A stretch of 50,836 bases of DNA from contig PBTE01000115.1 in the NCBI GenBank assembly GCA_002726515.1, positions 1 through 50,836 of the forward strand, read 5' to 3'. This DNA is from Planctomycetaceae bacterium. Lineage in GTDB: Bacteria; Planctomycetota; Planctomycetia; Pirellulales; Pirellulaceae. This document shows, piece by piece, positions 15,711 to 25,312 of this stretch. Under the pieces are notes generated by a model. The model saw only the letters and a program-made list of their open reading frames with translations. It searched no databases and was not told the origin of the DNA. The translations under genes and the position numbers were made by a program. Position 1 is the stretch's first letter, and every line of letters begins with the position of its first letter.

Positions 15711-16796
15711 ATGGCAGGACTGAAACTACGTCGCCCGGAAGAATGCGAAATTGATTTTCTGGCATTGGGGTCGCTCGTACACCGGCTTGATCCGGGCACA
15801 ACTCCGTTTCGCCGCGCCCGACAGTTTGCAATTCACGTTTCCGGCGGCGAGTACAACGTGGCTGCGAATTTGGCAAGTTGCTTTGGAAAACGAACCGGAA
15901 TTGCCGCCGCCATGGTCAACAATGGGATCGGCGAGTTGATTCAGGGGCGAGTTCGTGAAATGGGTGTGCGGCCCTATTACAGACATTTTGAACACGACGG
16001 GGTGCGAGGTCCCAATATGGCTACGGTCTACAGCGACTGTGGTCAGGGAGTACGAGGTCCCGTGGTTTTCTACAATCGGGCGAATGAAGCGGGGGCCCTG
16101 TTGCAGCCGGGAGATTTTGATTGGGCAAAGATTTTTGCGGGAGGAGTTGGTTGGTTCCACTCGGGAGGAATTTTTGCAGCCCTCTCCGGCACGACCTCCC
16201 AATTAATTGTCGAAGCGATGGAAGTTGCCCGTGACGCGGGCGCCATCAATTCGTTTGATCTTAATTATCGGGGCAAGTTGTGGGACACCCTGGGCGGATT
16301 GGAGCAGGGCCAGAAAATGATTGGTCAGATCGTTTCCAAGGTGGATGCCTTGTTCGGAAACGAAGAGGATCTGCAGATGGGACTAGGTATTCAAGGACAG
16401 GATGTAGAGAAAAGGACGAAACTGGATCCGGAAGCGTTTTTCACGATGATCGAGCGCGCCGTCGAGAAGTTTCCTAATATTAAAATGGTCGCGACGACGT
16501 TGCGTGAAGTCCATTCCACCAATCGTCATGAATGGGGCGCCGTGCTGTGGCTCGATGGGGAACGATACGTTGCCCCGACGTGTCAACTCGATGTGCTGGA
16601 TCGCATCGGTGGTGGTGACGGTTTTGCCTCGGGGTTGATTTTCGGTCTGCTGGATGGCCGTTCACCTGAAGACGCTCTCCGCTTGGGTTGGGCACATGGG
16701 GCCCTATTGACCACTTTCAGCGGCGATGTGAGCATGGCCTCGTTGAGCGAGGTCGAGGCCCTTGCGTCGGGAGGTTCGGCCCGAGTCCAGAGGTAG
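15711..16796 (+). CDS. PfkB-family sugar kinase, probable 2-keto-3-deoxygluconate kinase
   Basis: 361 aa; AAAGG precedes ATG 15711. PfkB/ribokinase fold: N-terminal FLALGSLVHRLD, the substrate-side motif GGEYNVAANLASCFGKRTG, and the C-terminal signature DRIGGGDGFASGLIFGLLDG at ~297-316 with the catalytic Asp at ~303 and the anion-hole glycines before it. FDLNYRGKLW resembles the sugar-binding segment of KdgK enzymes, which phosphorylate 2-keto-3-deoxygluconate for Entner-Doudoroff or uronate breakdown. It is somewhat longer than typical KdgK (~310 aa), with an insert around 225-245. No aldolase gene is adjacent, so the precise sugar is inferred. Confidence 0.8.
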   Translation: MAGLKLRRPEECEIDFLALGSLVHRLDPGTTPFRRARQFAIHVSGGEYNVAANLASCFGKRTGIAAAMVNNGIGELIQGRVREMGVRPYYRHFEHDGVRGPNMATVYSDCGQGVRGPVVFYNRANEAGALLQPGDFDWAKIFAGGVGWFHSGGIFAALSGTTSQLIVEAMEVARDAGAINSFDLNYRGKLWDTLGGLEQGQKMIGQIVSKVDALFGNEEDLQMGLGIQGQDVEKRTKLDPEAFFTMIERAVEKFPNIKMVATTLREVHSTNRHEWGAVLWLDGERYVAPTCQLDVLDRIGGGDGFASGLIFGLLDGRSPEDALRLGWAHGALLTTFSGDVSMASLSEVEALASGGSARVQR

Positions 16797-16902
16797 CAGT
16801 GACCTGTCACTCGATGAAAAAAATGATTTTGATGCTGTTGCTGGCCTCGCATCACCCGCAAACACGGGGTGAAAACGCGACTCGTCGTCGTGTCGTGCCA
16901 TC

Positions 16903-16933
16903 ATGACAGCCACGGCGCCGCATCAATTATAAT
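16903..16933 (+). promoter_or_regulatory. Possible promoter for the LarA-like gene
   Basis: ATGACA (16903-16908) and a perfect TATAAT (16928-16933) are 19 bases apart, slightly long spacing. It lies about 100 bases upstream of ATG 17041, in the 244-base gap after the kinase gene. Confidence 0.4.
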
Positions 16934-17040
16934 TCGGCAAGAATATTTTGTGCATCGAAGACAACCGGGGTAAATGATGCCCATCATGGACCTGGTGACT
17001 CCCCCCCCATGCATGTAGCCACAACCCCAGATCACGTGCT

Positions 17041-18351
17041 ATGAATGCTCTCCCTGATTCCCTTGCCTGTGCCGACGGCGGTCTTGATCGCTCGATTTCC
17101 AACAACGAACTCGAGAGTCATTTAGAACAGATTGTCGAACAATGGGTCATAAGTGCTGGTGTGGAACGTTTGCTCGTGTTGCCACCGGATCACACGCGTC
17201 TCTTTTCGATGGCAGGTCCCATCACGCAATGGTTGTGGCGTCGATTGTGCGATCGCATCACCGTGGATGTGATGCCGGCCGTGGGGACCCACGTGGCGAT
17301 GTCTCCGGCGCAGTGTGAACTGATGTTCGGAGACACGATTCCTTATGACCGTGTTTTTCAACACCGTTGGAGGCAAGACGTGGTGCGACTCGGTGAAATT
17401 TCTGCCGATAGAATTCTAGAACTGTCTGGCGGAAGATTTGGTGAACCGATGTCTGTCGAAATCAATCGGCGACTTTTCGAAGGCCGGTACGATCTGATTC
17501 TTTCCGTGGGTCAAGTGGTGCCTCACGAGGTCATTGGGTTTGCGAATTACACGAAAAACGTGTGCATCGGAGCAGGCGGCCAGGAGTTGATTCACAAGTC
17601 GCATTTTCTAGGCGCCGTCTGCGGTATGGAATCGATCATGGGGCGAGCTGAAACACCCGTGCGACAGGCCGTTGATGAAGCGTTCGACACTTTTATCCGT
17701 CCACGAGCGAATGTCCGTTTTATCCTCACGGTGATCCAGGAATCGACCCAGGGAACGGTCCTGCGCGGGCTGTATGCGGGGCTGGATGCCGAATGTTTTC
17801 GTGCCGCGGCCAATTTGTCACGACAGGTGAACCTCACCTTCGTGGACGCCCCCCTGCCCCGCTGCGTGGTTTTTCTGGATCCGCGGGAATTTCACTCCAC
17901 CTGGCTGGGCAATAAAGCCATTTATCGAGCACGGATGGCGATGGCCGACGGAGGTGAATTATTCGTGTTGGCGCCCGGGGTCAAAATGTTCGGTGAAGAC
18001 AAAACGGTGGACCATCTGATTCGAAAGTACGGCTATCGGGGTACCGATGCGGCGCTGGCTGCAGTTGAAGCGGATCCGCAGGTGCGCCAAAATCTGACGG
18101 CACCTGCCCACCTGATTCATGGGTCGAGCGAAGGTCGGTTTCACATCACCTACTGTCCCGGCGATGGGCTGCAACAGGGAGAGGTGGAATCGGTGGGATT
18201 CAATTATCTCCGCTATGAGGAAGCAGTCGCCCGCTTCCAGACGGGGTCCCTGGAAGACGGGTGGCACGTGGACAGCACGGGACTGCCTTTCTATTTCATT
18301 CGAAATCCCGCGCTGGGATTATGGGCCACCAGCAAACGCTTTGGCCAATGA
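17041..18351 (+). CDS. LarA-like (DUF2088) nickel-pincer racemase/epimerase family protein
   Basis: 436 aa. The N-terminal domain has the family motifs PPDHTR (residues 48-53) and GTHVAMS (His84). The segment VPHEVIGFANYTKN gives His162 and Lys172, and His188 follows. In Lactobacillus plantarum LarA the catalytic His174, cofactor-tethering Lys184 and nickel ligand His200 are spaced by 10 and 16 residues; here H162, K172 and H188 show exactly that spacing. This suggests a functional nickel-pincer-nucleotide enzyme acting on an alpha-hydroxyacid or sugar acid. The maturation genes larB, larC and larE are not in this window. Its neighbour, the KdgK-like kinase, hints at sugar-acid metabolism. 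The substrate is unknown. Confidence 0.8.
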   Translation: MNALPDSLACADGGLDRSISNNELESHLEQIVEQWVISAGVERLLVLPPDHTRLFSMAGPITQWLWRRLCDRITVDVMPAVGTHVAMSPAQCELMFGDTIPYDRVFQHRWRQDVVRLGEISADRILELSGGRFGEPMSVEINRRLFEGRYDLILSVGQVVPHEVIGFANYTKNVCIGAGGQELIHKSHFLGAVCGMESIMGRAETPVRQAVDEAFDTFIRPRANVRFILTVIQESTQGTVLRGLYAGLDAECFRAAANLSRQVNLTFVDAPLPRCVVFLDPREFHSTWLGNKAIYRARMAMADGGELFVLAPGVKMFGEDKTVDHLIRKYGYRGTDAALAAVEADPQVRQNLTAPAHLIHGSSEGRFHITYCPGDGLQQGEVESVGFNYLRYEEAVARFQTGSLEDGWHVDSTGLPFYFIRNPALGLWATSKRFGQ

Positions 18352-18376
18352 CGTCGCCCGGGTCGGCAACCGACCA

Positions 18377-19381
18377 CTAAGTGTCCTTGCCCCGTTGTTT
18401 GTAGTCAACGACTTTCCAGGCCAGCCCACAAGATTGCAATAAACGAATGACCCAGAACGTGGTGTCAATTTCCCACCAATGATGTCCATTCTTGGCCATA
18501 CGAGGATAAGCATGGTGGTTGTTGTGCCAGCCTTCGCCGTAGGTGAATAAAGCAACCCACCAGTTGTTGCGACTGTCGTCGCTGGTGGCGTAATTTCGGT
18601 AACCCCAGATGTGAGTGGCCGAATTGATTAGCCAGGTGCTGTGCATCACCAATGCCAGTCTGGCAAACATGCCCCACAGTACGAATGAGACCGTCATCGG
18701 CCAGCCACCCAACCAAAACCCCAATGAACCGAGTATCACGCCAAAGCAGAAATTAATCGGCATGAATAAGCGGTCGAGAAGGATCATGGCAGGATCTTTT
18801 AGCAGGTCGGGTGCCCAACGTTGAAGTTTTTTTGTGTGGGCCTCGCCCCCGTCCGACCAGGTGAACCAACCCATGTGGCTCCACAAGGGTCCGTCGAGTG
18901 GCGAATGCGGATCTCCTTCCAGGTCGCTGTACGCGTGATGCCTACGATGGTTGGCGGCCCACTCGACTGCCGAGCCTTCACCCGCCAAACCCCCAAGGGT
19001 TGCAAAAAAAAGACGCACAAGACGATGCGTGCGAAAACTTCCGTGTGACAGCAAGCGATGGTAACCCAGGCAGATACCCATGCCCCCTGTCAGCCAATGC
19101 AAAAAGATAGTCAGGACCAGCGCTTGCCAAGTAAAGGCGAAGATTGCTGCTACAAGTCCTACATGGATAAGGCTCACCCAGAGGACGATGGGCCATGACA
19201 AACCCTGTTCTACCCGCCGACGCCGTTCTGCCGAAGGTTCACCCGGCCTCTGCTTTCTCTTGACAATCGATGCAAACTCCAGCTCGGGTTTCAATGGGGG
19301 ACCATTGAAGTTCCTGGAATCATGTTCGCTGCCAGAAGTCGATTGTTTTTTGACGGGAGGGGCTTCCGAGATGGTGGCCAT
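18377..19381 (-). CDS. Membrane fatty-acid (acyl) desaturase
   Basis: 334 aa from ATG 19381, chosen because AAAGGAAA lies six bases upstream; an in-frame ATG at 19417 lacks this. After ~65 polar residues there are paired membrane helices at ~75-120 and ~205-245. The three histidine boxes of di-iron delta-9-type desaturases are intact: HRLLSH, HRRHH and HNNHH, plus an additional histidine in NSATHIWG. The enzyme introduces a double bond into membrane acyl chains using O2 and electrons from a ferredoxin or cytochrome; no electron donor is encoded nearby. A perfect TATAAT at 19444-19439 is a possible -10 box, but no -35 is clear. It is convergent with the LarA-like gene, 25 bases apart. Confidence 0.9.
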   Translation of the reverse strand: MATISEAPPVKKQSTSGSEHDSRNFNGPPLKPELEFASIVKRKQRPGEPSAERRRRVEQGLSWPIVLWVSLIHVGLVAAIFAFTWQALVLTIFLHWLTGGMGICLGYHRLLSHGSFRTHRLVRLFFATLGGLAGEGSAVEWAANHRRHHAYSDLEGDPHSPLDGPLWSHMGWFTWSDGGEAHTKKLQRWAPDLLKDPAMILLDRLFMPINFCFGVILGSLGFWLGGWPMTVSFVLWGMFARLALVMHSTWLINSATHIWGYRNYATSDDSRNNWWVALFTYGEGWHNNHHAYPRMAKNGHHWWEIDTTFWVIRLLQSCGLAWKVVDYKQRGKDT

Positions 19382-19610
19382 TTGATTTCCTTTCCAGGTT
19401 CGCGTGCGTGAAGTCATCTATTAACCAGCGACTCGTGAATTATATGAAATATCAGCGGCATAGATGCTGGAAAGGGGGAACAGGGTGTAATAGCCAGGTA
19501 ATAGTTGTGTAACAATTTTCGGGTCAGCAAGAGATCTTGCGGGCTGAGATTCCGGGTGGAAACGGCCGGTGGACCTGCAGAGGGAGCCAACTTCTCAGCG
19601 GGAAGACTAA

Positions 19611-20606
19611 TTACGGGTGTCTGAAGAGACCGAGCCGGCGTCTGCCACTCCAGAGGCGGCGTCGAGGTTCAGTCGAAACCGGTTGAACCTGCGAAGCGGT
19701 TGGGGAACTGGCGACTGTTGGGGGGCCGCTGGTCTGCTGAGGCAATGGAGATCCGGTCAATTGGAGGTTCGGAGATGCCAGGTCAGTGAGAGGGTAGCCG
19801 GGGGGTCTGGGCATTTGCCAGAGTTGCCAGTGGCTGTTTCCAAGCTGATTGACATGATAACGATCGACGTCGATAGAAAACTGAAGTCCAGTCGTTGGCA
19901 ACTCGATTTTCACGTGATGTGGCAAAATGGCGCCCGAATGGGGATCCTGCTGGTGCTGCGACGTGTAGGAAGATGCCAAGCGTCGTTGCTGAGCATCATA
20001 CAGATGTTGCTCCAGTACGGTTCCCTGAGTGTCGTGTAAGATTAAGACCCGTTGCAATGGTCCACCGGGTGTCGAGATCCTGGAGGTGACTGCCAGCCGG
20101 CCGGGACCCGCTGAGGTGGGCCCACTGTGTTGGCCCATGGGGTCTAGCTCGACCACACCCAGTGCCGAAATGAGCCAGGTTGGTTCAACGGGAAGAATCT
20201 GGCGGGCAGCGCTGGAGTAATACTGCTGGTTTTGGGCGAAATAGACGGCCGAAGGCTCCGCTTGTCGGACCCAGATCCAAAACAGATCTTCGTTGCTTCC
20301 CAGGTCCAGTTCGCTACCGGTTAGCATGTGGTCCGCACGCAAGCGAAGTCGCTGAGGCCGTTCCAACGCTATTTCTGAACGCAGGGCGGGCAATCCAGGA
20401 ACATGTAACGTCGCACTTTGTCCCTGCAACTGGTGTATCGAAGCGCTGTTGACGTTGACCTGGCGAATGACTTCGTCCAGTGTTGGAGGTCCGGCAAAGG
20501 CAGGTGGCAGCATGGGACCGCGGGCGGTTCGTTTGGGACAACTGGCGCCACCCGCTGAAAAAGTTACCACGAGCAGGAGAAACAGGAAGGTTTGAGAACG
20601 TGCCAA
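19611..20606 (-). CDS. Putative lipoprotein with LolA/LolB-like fold
   Basis: 331 aa. The N-terminus (FLFLLLVVTFSAGGASC) is a lipoprotein signal with a cysteine at about residue 23. Residues ~40-260 alternate short strands in a pattern like the open beta-barrel of LolA/LolB or DUF4292 proteins: 'LDEVIRQVNVNSASIHQLQG', 'IALERPQRLRLRA', 'GSELDLGSNEDLFWIWVR' and 'PHHVKIELPTTGLQFSIDVD'. Such proteins handle lipoproteins or outer-membrane lipids. The last ~70 residues are a Pro/Ser/Thr linker and an Arg-rich tail (RRRLWSGRRRLGLFRHP), which is unusual for a periplasmic protein. Function is inferred from fold only. Confidence 0.6.
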   Translation of the reverse strand: MARSQTFLFLLLVVTFSAGGASCPKRTARGPMLPPAFAGPPTLDEVIRQVNVNSASIHQLQGQSATLHVPGLPALRSEIALERPQRLRLRADHMLTGSELDLGSNEDLFWIWVRQAEPSAVYFAQNQQYYSSAARQILPVEPTWLISALGVVELDPMGQHSGPTSAGPGRLAVTSRISTPGGPLQRVLILHDTQGTVLEQHLYDAQQRRLASSYTSQHQQDPHSGAILPHHVKIELPTTGLQFSIDVDRYHVNQLGNSHWQLWQMPRPPGYPLTDLASPNLQLTGSPLPQQTSGPPTVASSPTASQVQPVSTEPRRRLWSGRRRLGLFRHP

Positions 20607-20720
20607 AACAGCATCCTTGCTGTGTTGAGGATTTATGGTTTTCGGTTGAACGAAAATCAGCGTTTTTTACTCATCTTGCTTGAGCCGGTCTAGTCACTTC
20701 TGATTTCTGGCCTGCTGACT

Positions 20721-21212
20721 TTATGCGGCGCTGGCGAACAACAGACGCGCAAGTTCTTCCTGGATTTCATCAATCCTCTGCTGGCCTGGCTCCGTCACGG
20801 CAACTTGGTACTCGGTTTCTTTGCGTGGACAATAGATGAGCAGGAGCTTTTCATTTCCTTCGTCATCGACTTTTGCGTCCTCAAGTTTTACTATTCGACG
20901 CCGGAGCATGAGTAGTGCCAGGACGTACCGTACGTCCTGCTTGTCTTCTTTATCTTCCAACTGTTCAAAGTAGTGCAGCATGACATCATTCGGTGCCCAG
21001 TGCAGTTTTCGAGCATTTGGGTCGGGCATTTGCGATTTCCACCATCCGACTGTATTTTCCGGTGGTCCCTCCCATCCTTCTGAACTGTAATCATATCTCA
21101 CAACACGAGCACCCTCGAAGATCAAAAACGAATAGAAGGGCTCTCCCGGCCGCAGTTCGCGACCGGTCTTTTTACAACGACGTGTGCAGCGTTGCACTTC
21201 AAAGTCCAACAT
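20721..21212 (-). CDS. Conserved hypothetical protein with N-terminal Cys motif
   Basis: 163 aa, no signal peptide or membrane helix, so probably cytoplasmic. It opens FEVQRCTRRCKKTGRELRPG, a CxxxC followed by a TGREL/PGE segment resembling a half zinc-ribbon, then 'FYSFLIFEGARVVRYDY', and 'WEGPPENTVGWWKSQMP'. The second half has an acidic helix (YFEQLEDKEDKQDVRYVLAL), then RRRIVKLEDAK. The composition and even codon use argue for a real gene. I do not recognise a named family or function. Confidence 0.7.
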   Translation of the reverse strand: MLDFEVQRCTRRCKKTGRELRPGEPFYSFLIFEGARVVRYDYSSEGWEGPPENTVGWWKSQMPDPNARKLHWAPNDVMLHYFEQLEDKEDKQDVRYVLALLMLRRRIVKLEDAKVDDEGNEKLLLIYCPRKETEYQVAVTEPGQQRIDEIQEELARLLFASAA

Positions 21213-21858
21213 GATGCGGCCTGCGACTGGGAATCACCCGGAAAGCAGTTGGTACAGGTGGTCGTGACCAACGCGACGGAATGAACCGCACAAGATAATT
21301 GACGGAGCGTTGATGACGGGCAGAAGATAGTAAGCGAAAGTCGCACCCGGCTCAAGACGCAGTGAAAAAATGCCGGTCGCTGTTATCCGTTGCGATCCAT
21401 ATCTGTGGCTGACGACTGCACTTGTGACGGTTGCCAAGATAGGCAGTTTGGTCGTGATTGACGTCAATTCGGCTAAAAACACGACAGTCGGAACAAGGAA
21501 CCTCCGCCTGGAACGCCCGACACCCGCGCACTGATGACCCGGGGGAAACCAGCAACAGGACGATGTTATCACCAGCCAGACACCTTGGGGGCAATGCAAT
21601 CCAAAGTCCAGTCACGATCTTGACAGACTAACGTGAGGTGTCACGGCCCGAAGCCCGACGGGCCGACAAGCAAAGCGACCGAACTCTGAAGTCAGCCGCT
21701 CCCTTACCAGACCATGCAGGTGGAATCCGGAGTGTCCCCGGGACTCCGGCGTGCTTTGGTTTTCTTCCTTCACGCCGAGCATAGACAGCCTGTTGAGCGA
21801 CCCCTACACTGGATGATTCTTTGAGCAGGGGTTCCCGTAACGGCCAGACAAAAAGACC
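21213..21858. other. Intergenic region without a recognisable gene
   Basis: 646 bases between a minus-strand hypothetical and mqnE. Minus-strand frames (21234-21599, 21352-21615) overlap one another and resemble nothing known. A TTGACA at about 21622 lacks a matching -10 box. It should hold the promoters of both flanking genes. Confidence 0.4.
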
Positions 21859-22992
21859 ATGCTGAAACCGACTTTGGAGTCCATTACGAAGAAGGTAGAA
21901 GACGGCGAACGACTCTCCCTGGAGGACGGGTTACAATTGTACGATCCAGAAGTGCCACTTAACGCACTAGGCCAACTTGCCAATCGGGTTCGTGAGAGGA
22001 TTAATGGCAATCGTGCCTATTACAACATCAACACACACCTGAATCCGACCAACGTCTGTGTCTATCGGTGTTCTTTTTGCGCTTTTCGCTCGGACCTTCG
22101 CGACCCGAAGGGTTATGCGATGGACGAGGAGCAGGTTCTGACCCGCGGTCAGGAAGCGGTCCAGCACGGTTGCACTGAAATGCACATTGTGGGCGGTTTG
22201 CATCATCAAAAACCCTACGACTGGTACGTCAACCTGGTGCGTGTCCTGCACGAGGCTTATCCTCGACTTCACCTCAAGGCGTGGACGGCAGTGGAAATTA
22301 ATTGGTTCGAATTTTTGACAAAGAAGTCAATCCGCGCCATCCTTGATGATCTGATGCAAGCGGGCCTGGGAAGCATGCCGGGCGGAGGTGCCGAGATTTT
22401 TCATCCCGAGGTGCGTGATCAAATCTGTGAACACAAAGCCGATGCGAAAAACTGGTTTGATGTTCACCGCACTGCTCACCAATTAGGGCTGAAGACCAAT
22501 TGCACCATGCTCTACGGGCACATAGAAAAACCCTACCATCGCGTTGATCACTTACTTCGCTTGCGAGAGTTGCAGGATGAAACGGGAGGCTTTCAGACGT
22601 TCATTCCTTTGGCATTTCATCCTGATAACACTGGTCTGGCGCACATAAAAAAACCATCGGCGTTGGACGATCTGCGTACGATGGCGATTTCCAGACTGTT
22701 GCTGGACAACATCCCGCACATCAAAGCCTATTGGGTCATGTTAGGGATTGGTACGGCACAGACTGCACTGGCCTACGGTGCCGATGACTTGGACGGGACT
22801 GTGCGGCATGAATTGATCTATCACGACGCGGGTGCCACGACACCGGAAGCGCTTTCGATTGAAGTGATCCGACGATTGATTGCCGAGGCCGGTCGCGAGC
22901 CGGTCGAGCGTGACACGTTGTATCATCGCGTGGAGCGTGATGCACGTGATCCGAGCCAATGGCGTGCCGGAGAATCGCTCCGGGCCGTGTGA
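21859..22992 (+). CDS. mqnE: Aminofutalosine synthase (menaquinone biosynthesis)
   Basis: 377 aa radical-SAM enzyme. The cluster motif CVYRCSFC (CxxxCxxC) follows YYNINTHLNPTN, as in MqnE. Family-typical blocks follow: EMHIVGGLHHQKPYDWY, LKAWTAVEI, GSMPGGGAEIFHPEVRD, NCTMLYGHIE, and LRELQDETGGFQTFIPLAFH. MqnE couples 3-[(1-carboxyvinyl)oxy]benzoate to S-adenosylmethionine, giving 6-amino-6-deoxyfutalosine in the futalosine route to menaquinone. It is preferred over the paralogue MqnC because of the VGGLHHQ and PGGGAEIF motifs. No other mqn genes are in the window. The ribosome site before ATG 21859 is weak. Confidence 0.92.
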   Translation: MLKPTLESITKKVEDGERLSLEDGLQLYDPEVPLNALGQLANRVRERINGNRAYYNINTHLNPTNVCVYRCSFCAFRSDLRDPKGYAMDEEQVLTRGQEAVQHGCTEMHIVGGLHHQKPYDWYVNLVRVLHEAYPRLHLKAWTAVEINWFEFLTKKSIRAILDDLMQAGLGSMPGGGAEIFHPEVRDQICEHKADAKNWFDVHRTAHQLGLKTNCTMLYGHIEKPYHRVDHLLRLRELQDETGGFQTFIPLAFHPDNTGLAHIKKPSALDDLRTMAISRLLLDNIPHIKAYWVMLGIGTAQTALAYGADDLDGTVRHELIYHDAGATTPEALSIEVIRRLIAEAGREPVERDTLYHRVERDARDPSQWRAGESLRAV

Positions 22993-23099
22993 AAATGACC
23001 GACCGAAATCCTCGGATTTCTGTGCGACATGCCGGCCCTTTCTGTTTCTGGCAGTTGCCAGATCGACATCCCGCGTGATTGACCGGCAAAAAACGTGAT

Positions 23100-25196
23100 T
23101 TAGCCCACATCACTGAATTGCAGCGAGTCCCCGTAACGCGTCAAAACCATTCGCCGTAACTTGGAGTACATCGGGTCGTTGAGCTGTGTGTCTTTTTCAA
23201 GCAGTTGGCGTGCGTCACGGCGGGCAACTTCCAGGGTCTCCGTGTCTCGAACGAGATCAGCAATACGAAGCGGGGGTAGGCCGTGTTGCTTGGTACTGAA
23301 CAGGTCACCGGGGCCCCGCAGACGAAAGTCGATTTCAGACAGCTCGAATCCATCTGTCGTTTCGGAAAACGCAGTCAGTCTTTCGGGCGATTCATGGGTC
23401 GTGGAGTCGGCGAAGACACACACGTAACCGGGGTGATTTCCACGTGAGACCCTGCCCCGTAGTTGGTGGAGTTGGGACAGTCCGAAATAGTTTCCATTTT
23501 CAATGGTCATCAGCGTCGCGTTCGGGACATCAATTCCTACCTCGACGACCGAGGTAGCCACCAGTACCTGCGTTTGTCCGCAGTGAAAAGCGTTTAACGC
23601 TGCGGCTTTTTCTTCTCCGGACATGCGACCATGGACCAGATCAAGCCGAAATGCCTCCAGTTCCCCGTTGGCAAGTTCCTCCAATGCTTCTTCCACGCTT
23701 TTCCCACGAACCGAACCTTTGTCCTCGACTCGTGGAGTGATGACGTAACCCTGGCGGCCCTCACGTAGTTTGCGGCGGAAAAAGTCCCACCATTTGCCGC
23801 GCTGATGCTCGAAACCCAGATACGTGTGAACCTCCTGGCGACCCGGCGGACTGCCGCGGAGAGTGGTGACATCCAGATCGCCAAAAACCGTCATGGAGAT
23901 CGTCCGGGGAATGGGTGTCGCCGTCATCACCAGGTAGTGAGGCGCCCTGGCTGCGCTCCGGAGTTCTGCGCGTTGCTCGACGCCAAATTTGTGTTGTTCG
24001 TCAACCACCACCAATCCCAGTTGCGCAAACTCGATTCCCGCATGCAGCAACGCCTGTGTGCCGACGACAAGATCTACGCCGCCAGACGCCATGTTCTGTT
24101 GTAATGTTTGACGGGCCGATTGATGGAGAGTACCAGTCAACAGGCCAATCCGGACCTGGCTTTTTTCCAAGAGGTGCTGCAAGGTGGCATAATGTTGACG
24201 AGCGAGGATCTCCGTCGGGGTCATCAGAACCGCCTGGCGGCCATGGGCGACAGCGGCCAGCATGGCGTACACGGCCACCACGGTCTTGCCGCTCCCTACG
24301 TCTCCTTGCAGCAAGCGGTTCATGGGAGTCGTACGGTTCAGGTCGCCCGCGATTTCCTGGACAGCCTGGTTCTGGGAATCTGTCAGGTCAAAGGGAAGAA
24401 GTCGGCGAATACGTGCGTCAATTCTGGCGGTGACCTGCATTTGTGGTGCTTGAAAGTCACCGGCCAGCATTTGTCGGCGGAGACCGACTGCCAGTTGGAG
24501 GACCAGTAATTCCTGGTAGATCAGTCGATAGCGGGCCTGTTCCAGTAACTCGCGGGTGGCGGGAGAGTGGACCTGAGGTAAAGCTGATCGAAGTGCAAGG
24601 AGATTGTGTCGCTGCAAGAACGTGTCAGGGAAGACTTCATCGATTTGCTCCAGACAACTATCCAGTACGCTTTGGATGATGCGACGCATTTGGCCTTGGC
24701 TGATTCCTTCTGTTAAAGAATACAACGGCAGGATTTGTCCAGCAGGCACCATTTGATCTGCAGTTAGTGTTTCGACTCGTGGGTGTGCCATTTCCCAGTG
24801 GCCACTGTTGAGTTTGGCCTTCCCCGACAGGACCACTCGCTGTCCCTGGGAAAATCGGTCACGCATGTATGGTTGATTGAACCACAGGGCCCGCACATAC
24901 CGCCCTTCTTGCTGCACCAGCACACCCAAAACGGTTCTCCCAGTCCCTGTGTGATGCAGGTCGACTTCCTCGACATTACCGCATACGCTCAAGGGAACGT
25001 TTTCCTCAAACTGTTCCACCTTTCGCAACTGGCTCATGTCCTCGTATTCACGGGGAAAATAAAACAACAGGTCCCGGGCAAACTGGAGGCCCAACTTCTG
25101 GAAGAGCGTAGCTCGTTGAGGTCCAACCCCGGGAATGAATTGCACGGGTGTGTTTGGCTGAAGACCAGCTGCCTTCGTGTCGTGTTTCGAACTCAT
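23100..25196 (-). CDS. recG: ATP-dependent DNA helicase RecG
   Basis: 698 aa, the usual length. An N-terminal wedge/OB domain (residues ~15-230; VQFIPGVGPQRATLFQKLG is the opening signature) precedes two helicase lobes. Walker A is LLQGDVGSGKT (~295), the DEAD-like box VVVDEQHKFG (~400), and motif III TATPIPRT. The second lobe carries VATSVVEVGIDVPNATLM and QLRGRVSRG. RecG remodels stalled forks and branched DNA in the cytoplasm. It converges with mqnE across 107 bases containing a short palindrome (23005-23020). It ends the minus-strand block of ruvAB and fab genes, but 116 bases separate it from the hemolysin-III-like gene, which lies downstream in transcription. Confidence 0.95.
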   Translation of the reverse strand: MSSKHDTKAAGLQPNTPVQFIPGVGPQRATLFQKLGLQFARDLLFYFPREYEDMSQLRKVEQFEENVPLSVCGNVEEVDLHHTGTGRTVLGVLVQQEGRYVRALWFNQPYMRDRFSQGQRVVLSGKAKLNSGHWEMAHPRVETLTADQMVPAGQILPLYSLTEGISQGQMRRIIQSVLDSCLEQIDEVFPDTFLQRHNLLALRSALPQVHSPATRELLEQARYRLIYQELLVLQLAVGLRRQMLAGDFQAPQMQVTARIDARIRRLLPFDLTDSQNQAVQEIAGDLNRTTPMNRLLQGDVGSGKTVVAVYAMLAAVAHGRQAVLMTPTEILARQHYATLQHLLEKSQVRIGLLTGTLHQSARQTLQQNMASGGVDLVVGTQALLHAGIEFAQLGLVVVDEQHKFGVEQRAELRSAARAPHYLVMTATPIPRTISMTVFGDLDVTTLRGSPPGRQEVHTYLGFEHQRGKWWDFFRRKLREGRQGYVITPRVEDKGSVRGKSVEEALEELANGELEAFRLDLVHGRMSGEEKAAALNAFHCGQTQVLVATSVVEVGIDVPNATLMTIENGNYFGLSQLHQLRGRVSRGNHPGYVCVFADSTTHESPERLTAFSETTDGFELSEIDFRLRGPGDLFSTKQHGLPPLRIADLVRDTETLEVARRDARQLLEKDTQLNDPMYSKLRRMVLTRYGDSLQFSDVG

Positions 25197-25312
25197 GTGA
25201 GCATTCTACCCCGGGTCCTGTAAGGAAGGGAGAAGGCAGACAACTTGGAAGGACCAAGGGCAAAAAGGGGCCGAAAAAGCCGGCAACCAGAACCCAGGCA
25301 GACCGAGGTGGT

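Noticed and set aside
21234..21599. 121-codon minus-strand frame before mqnE
   Set aside because: Overlaps other frames, carries no recognisable domain and has no convincing start.
23005..23020. Palindrome GAAATCC-TC-GGATTTC between mqnE and recG
   Set aside because: Two-base loop and no T-run, so it is not a credible terminator; could be chance or a small protein-binding site.
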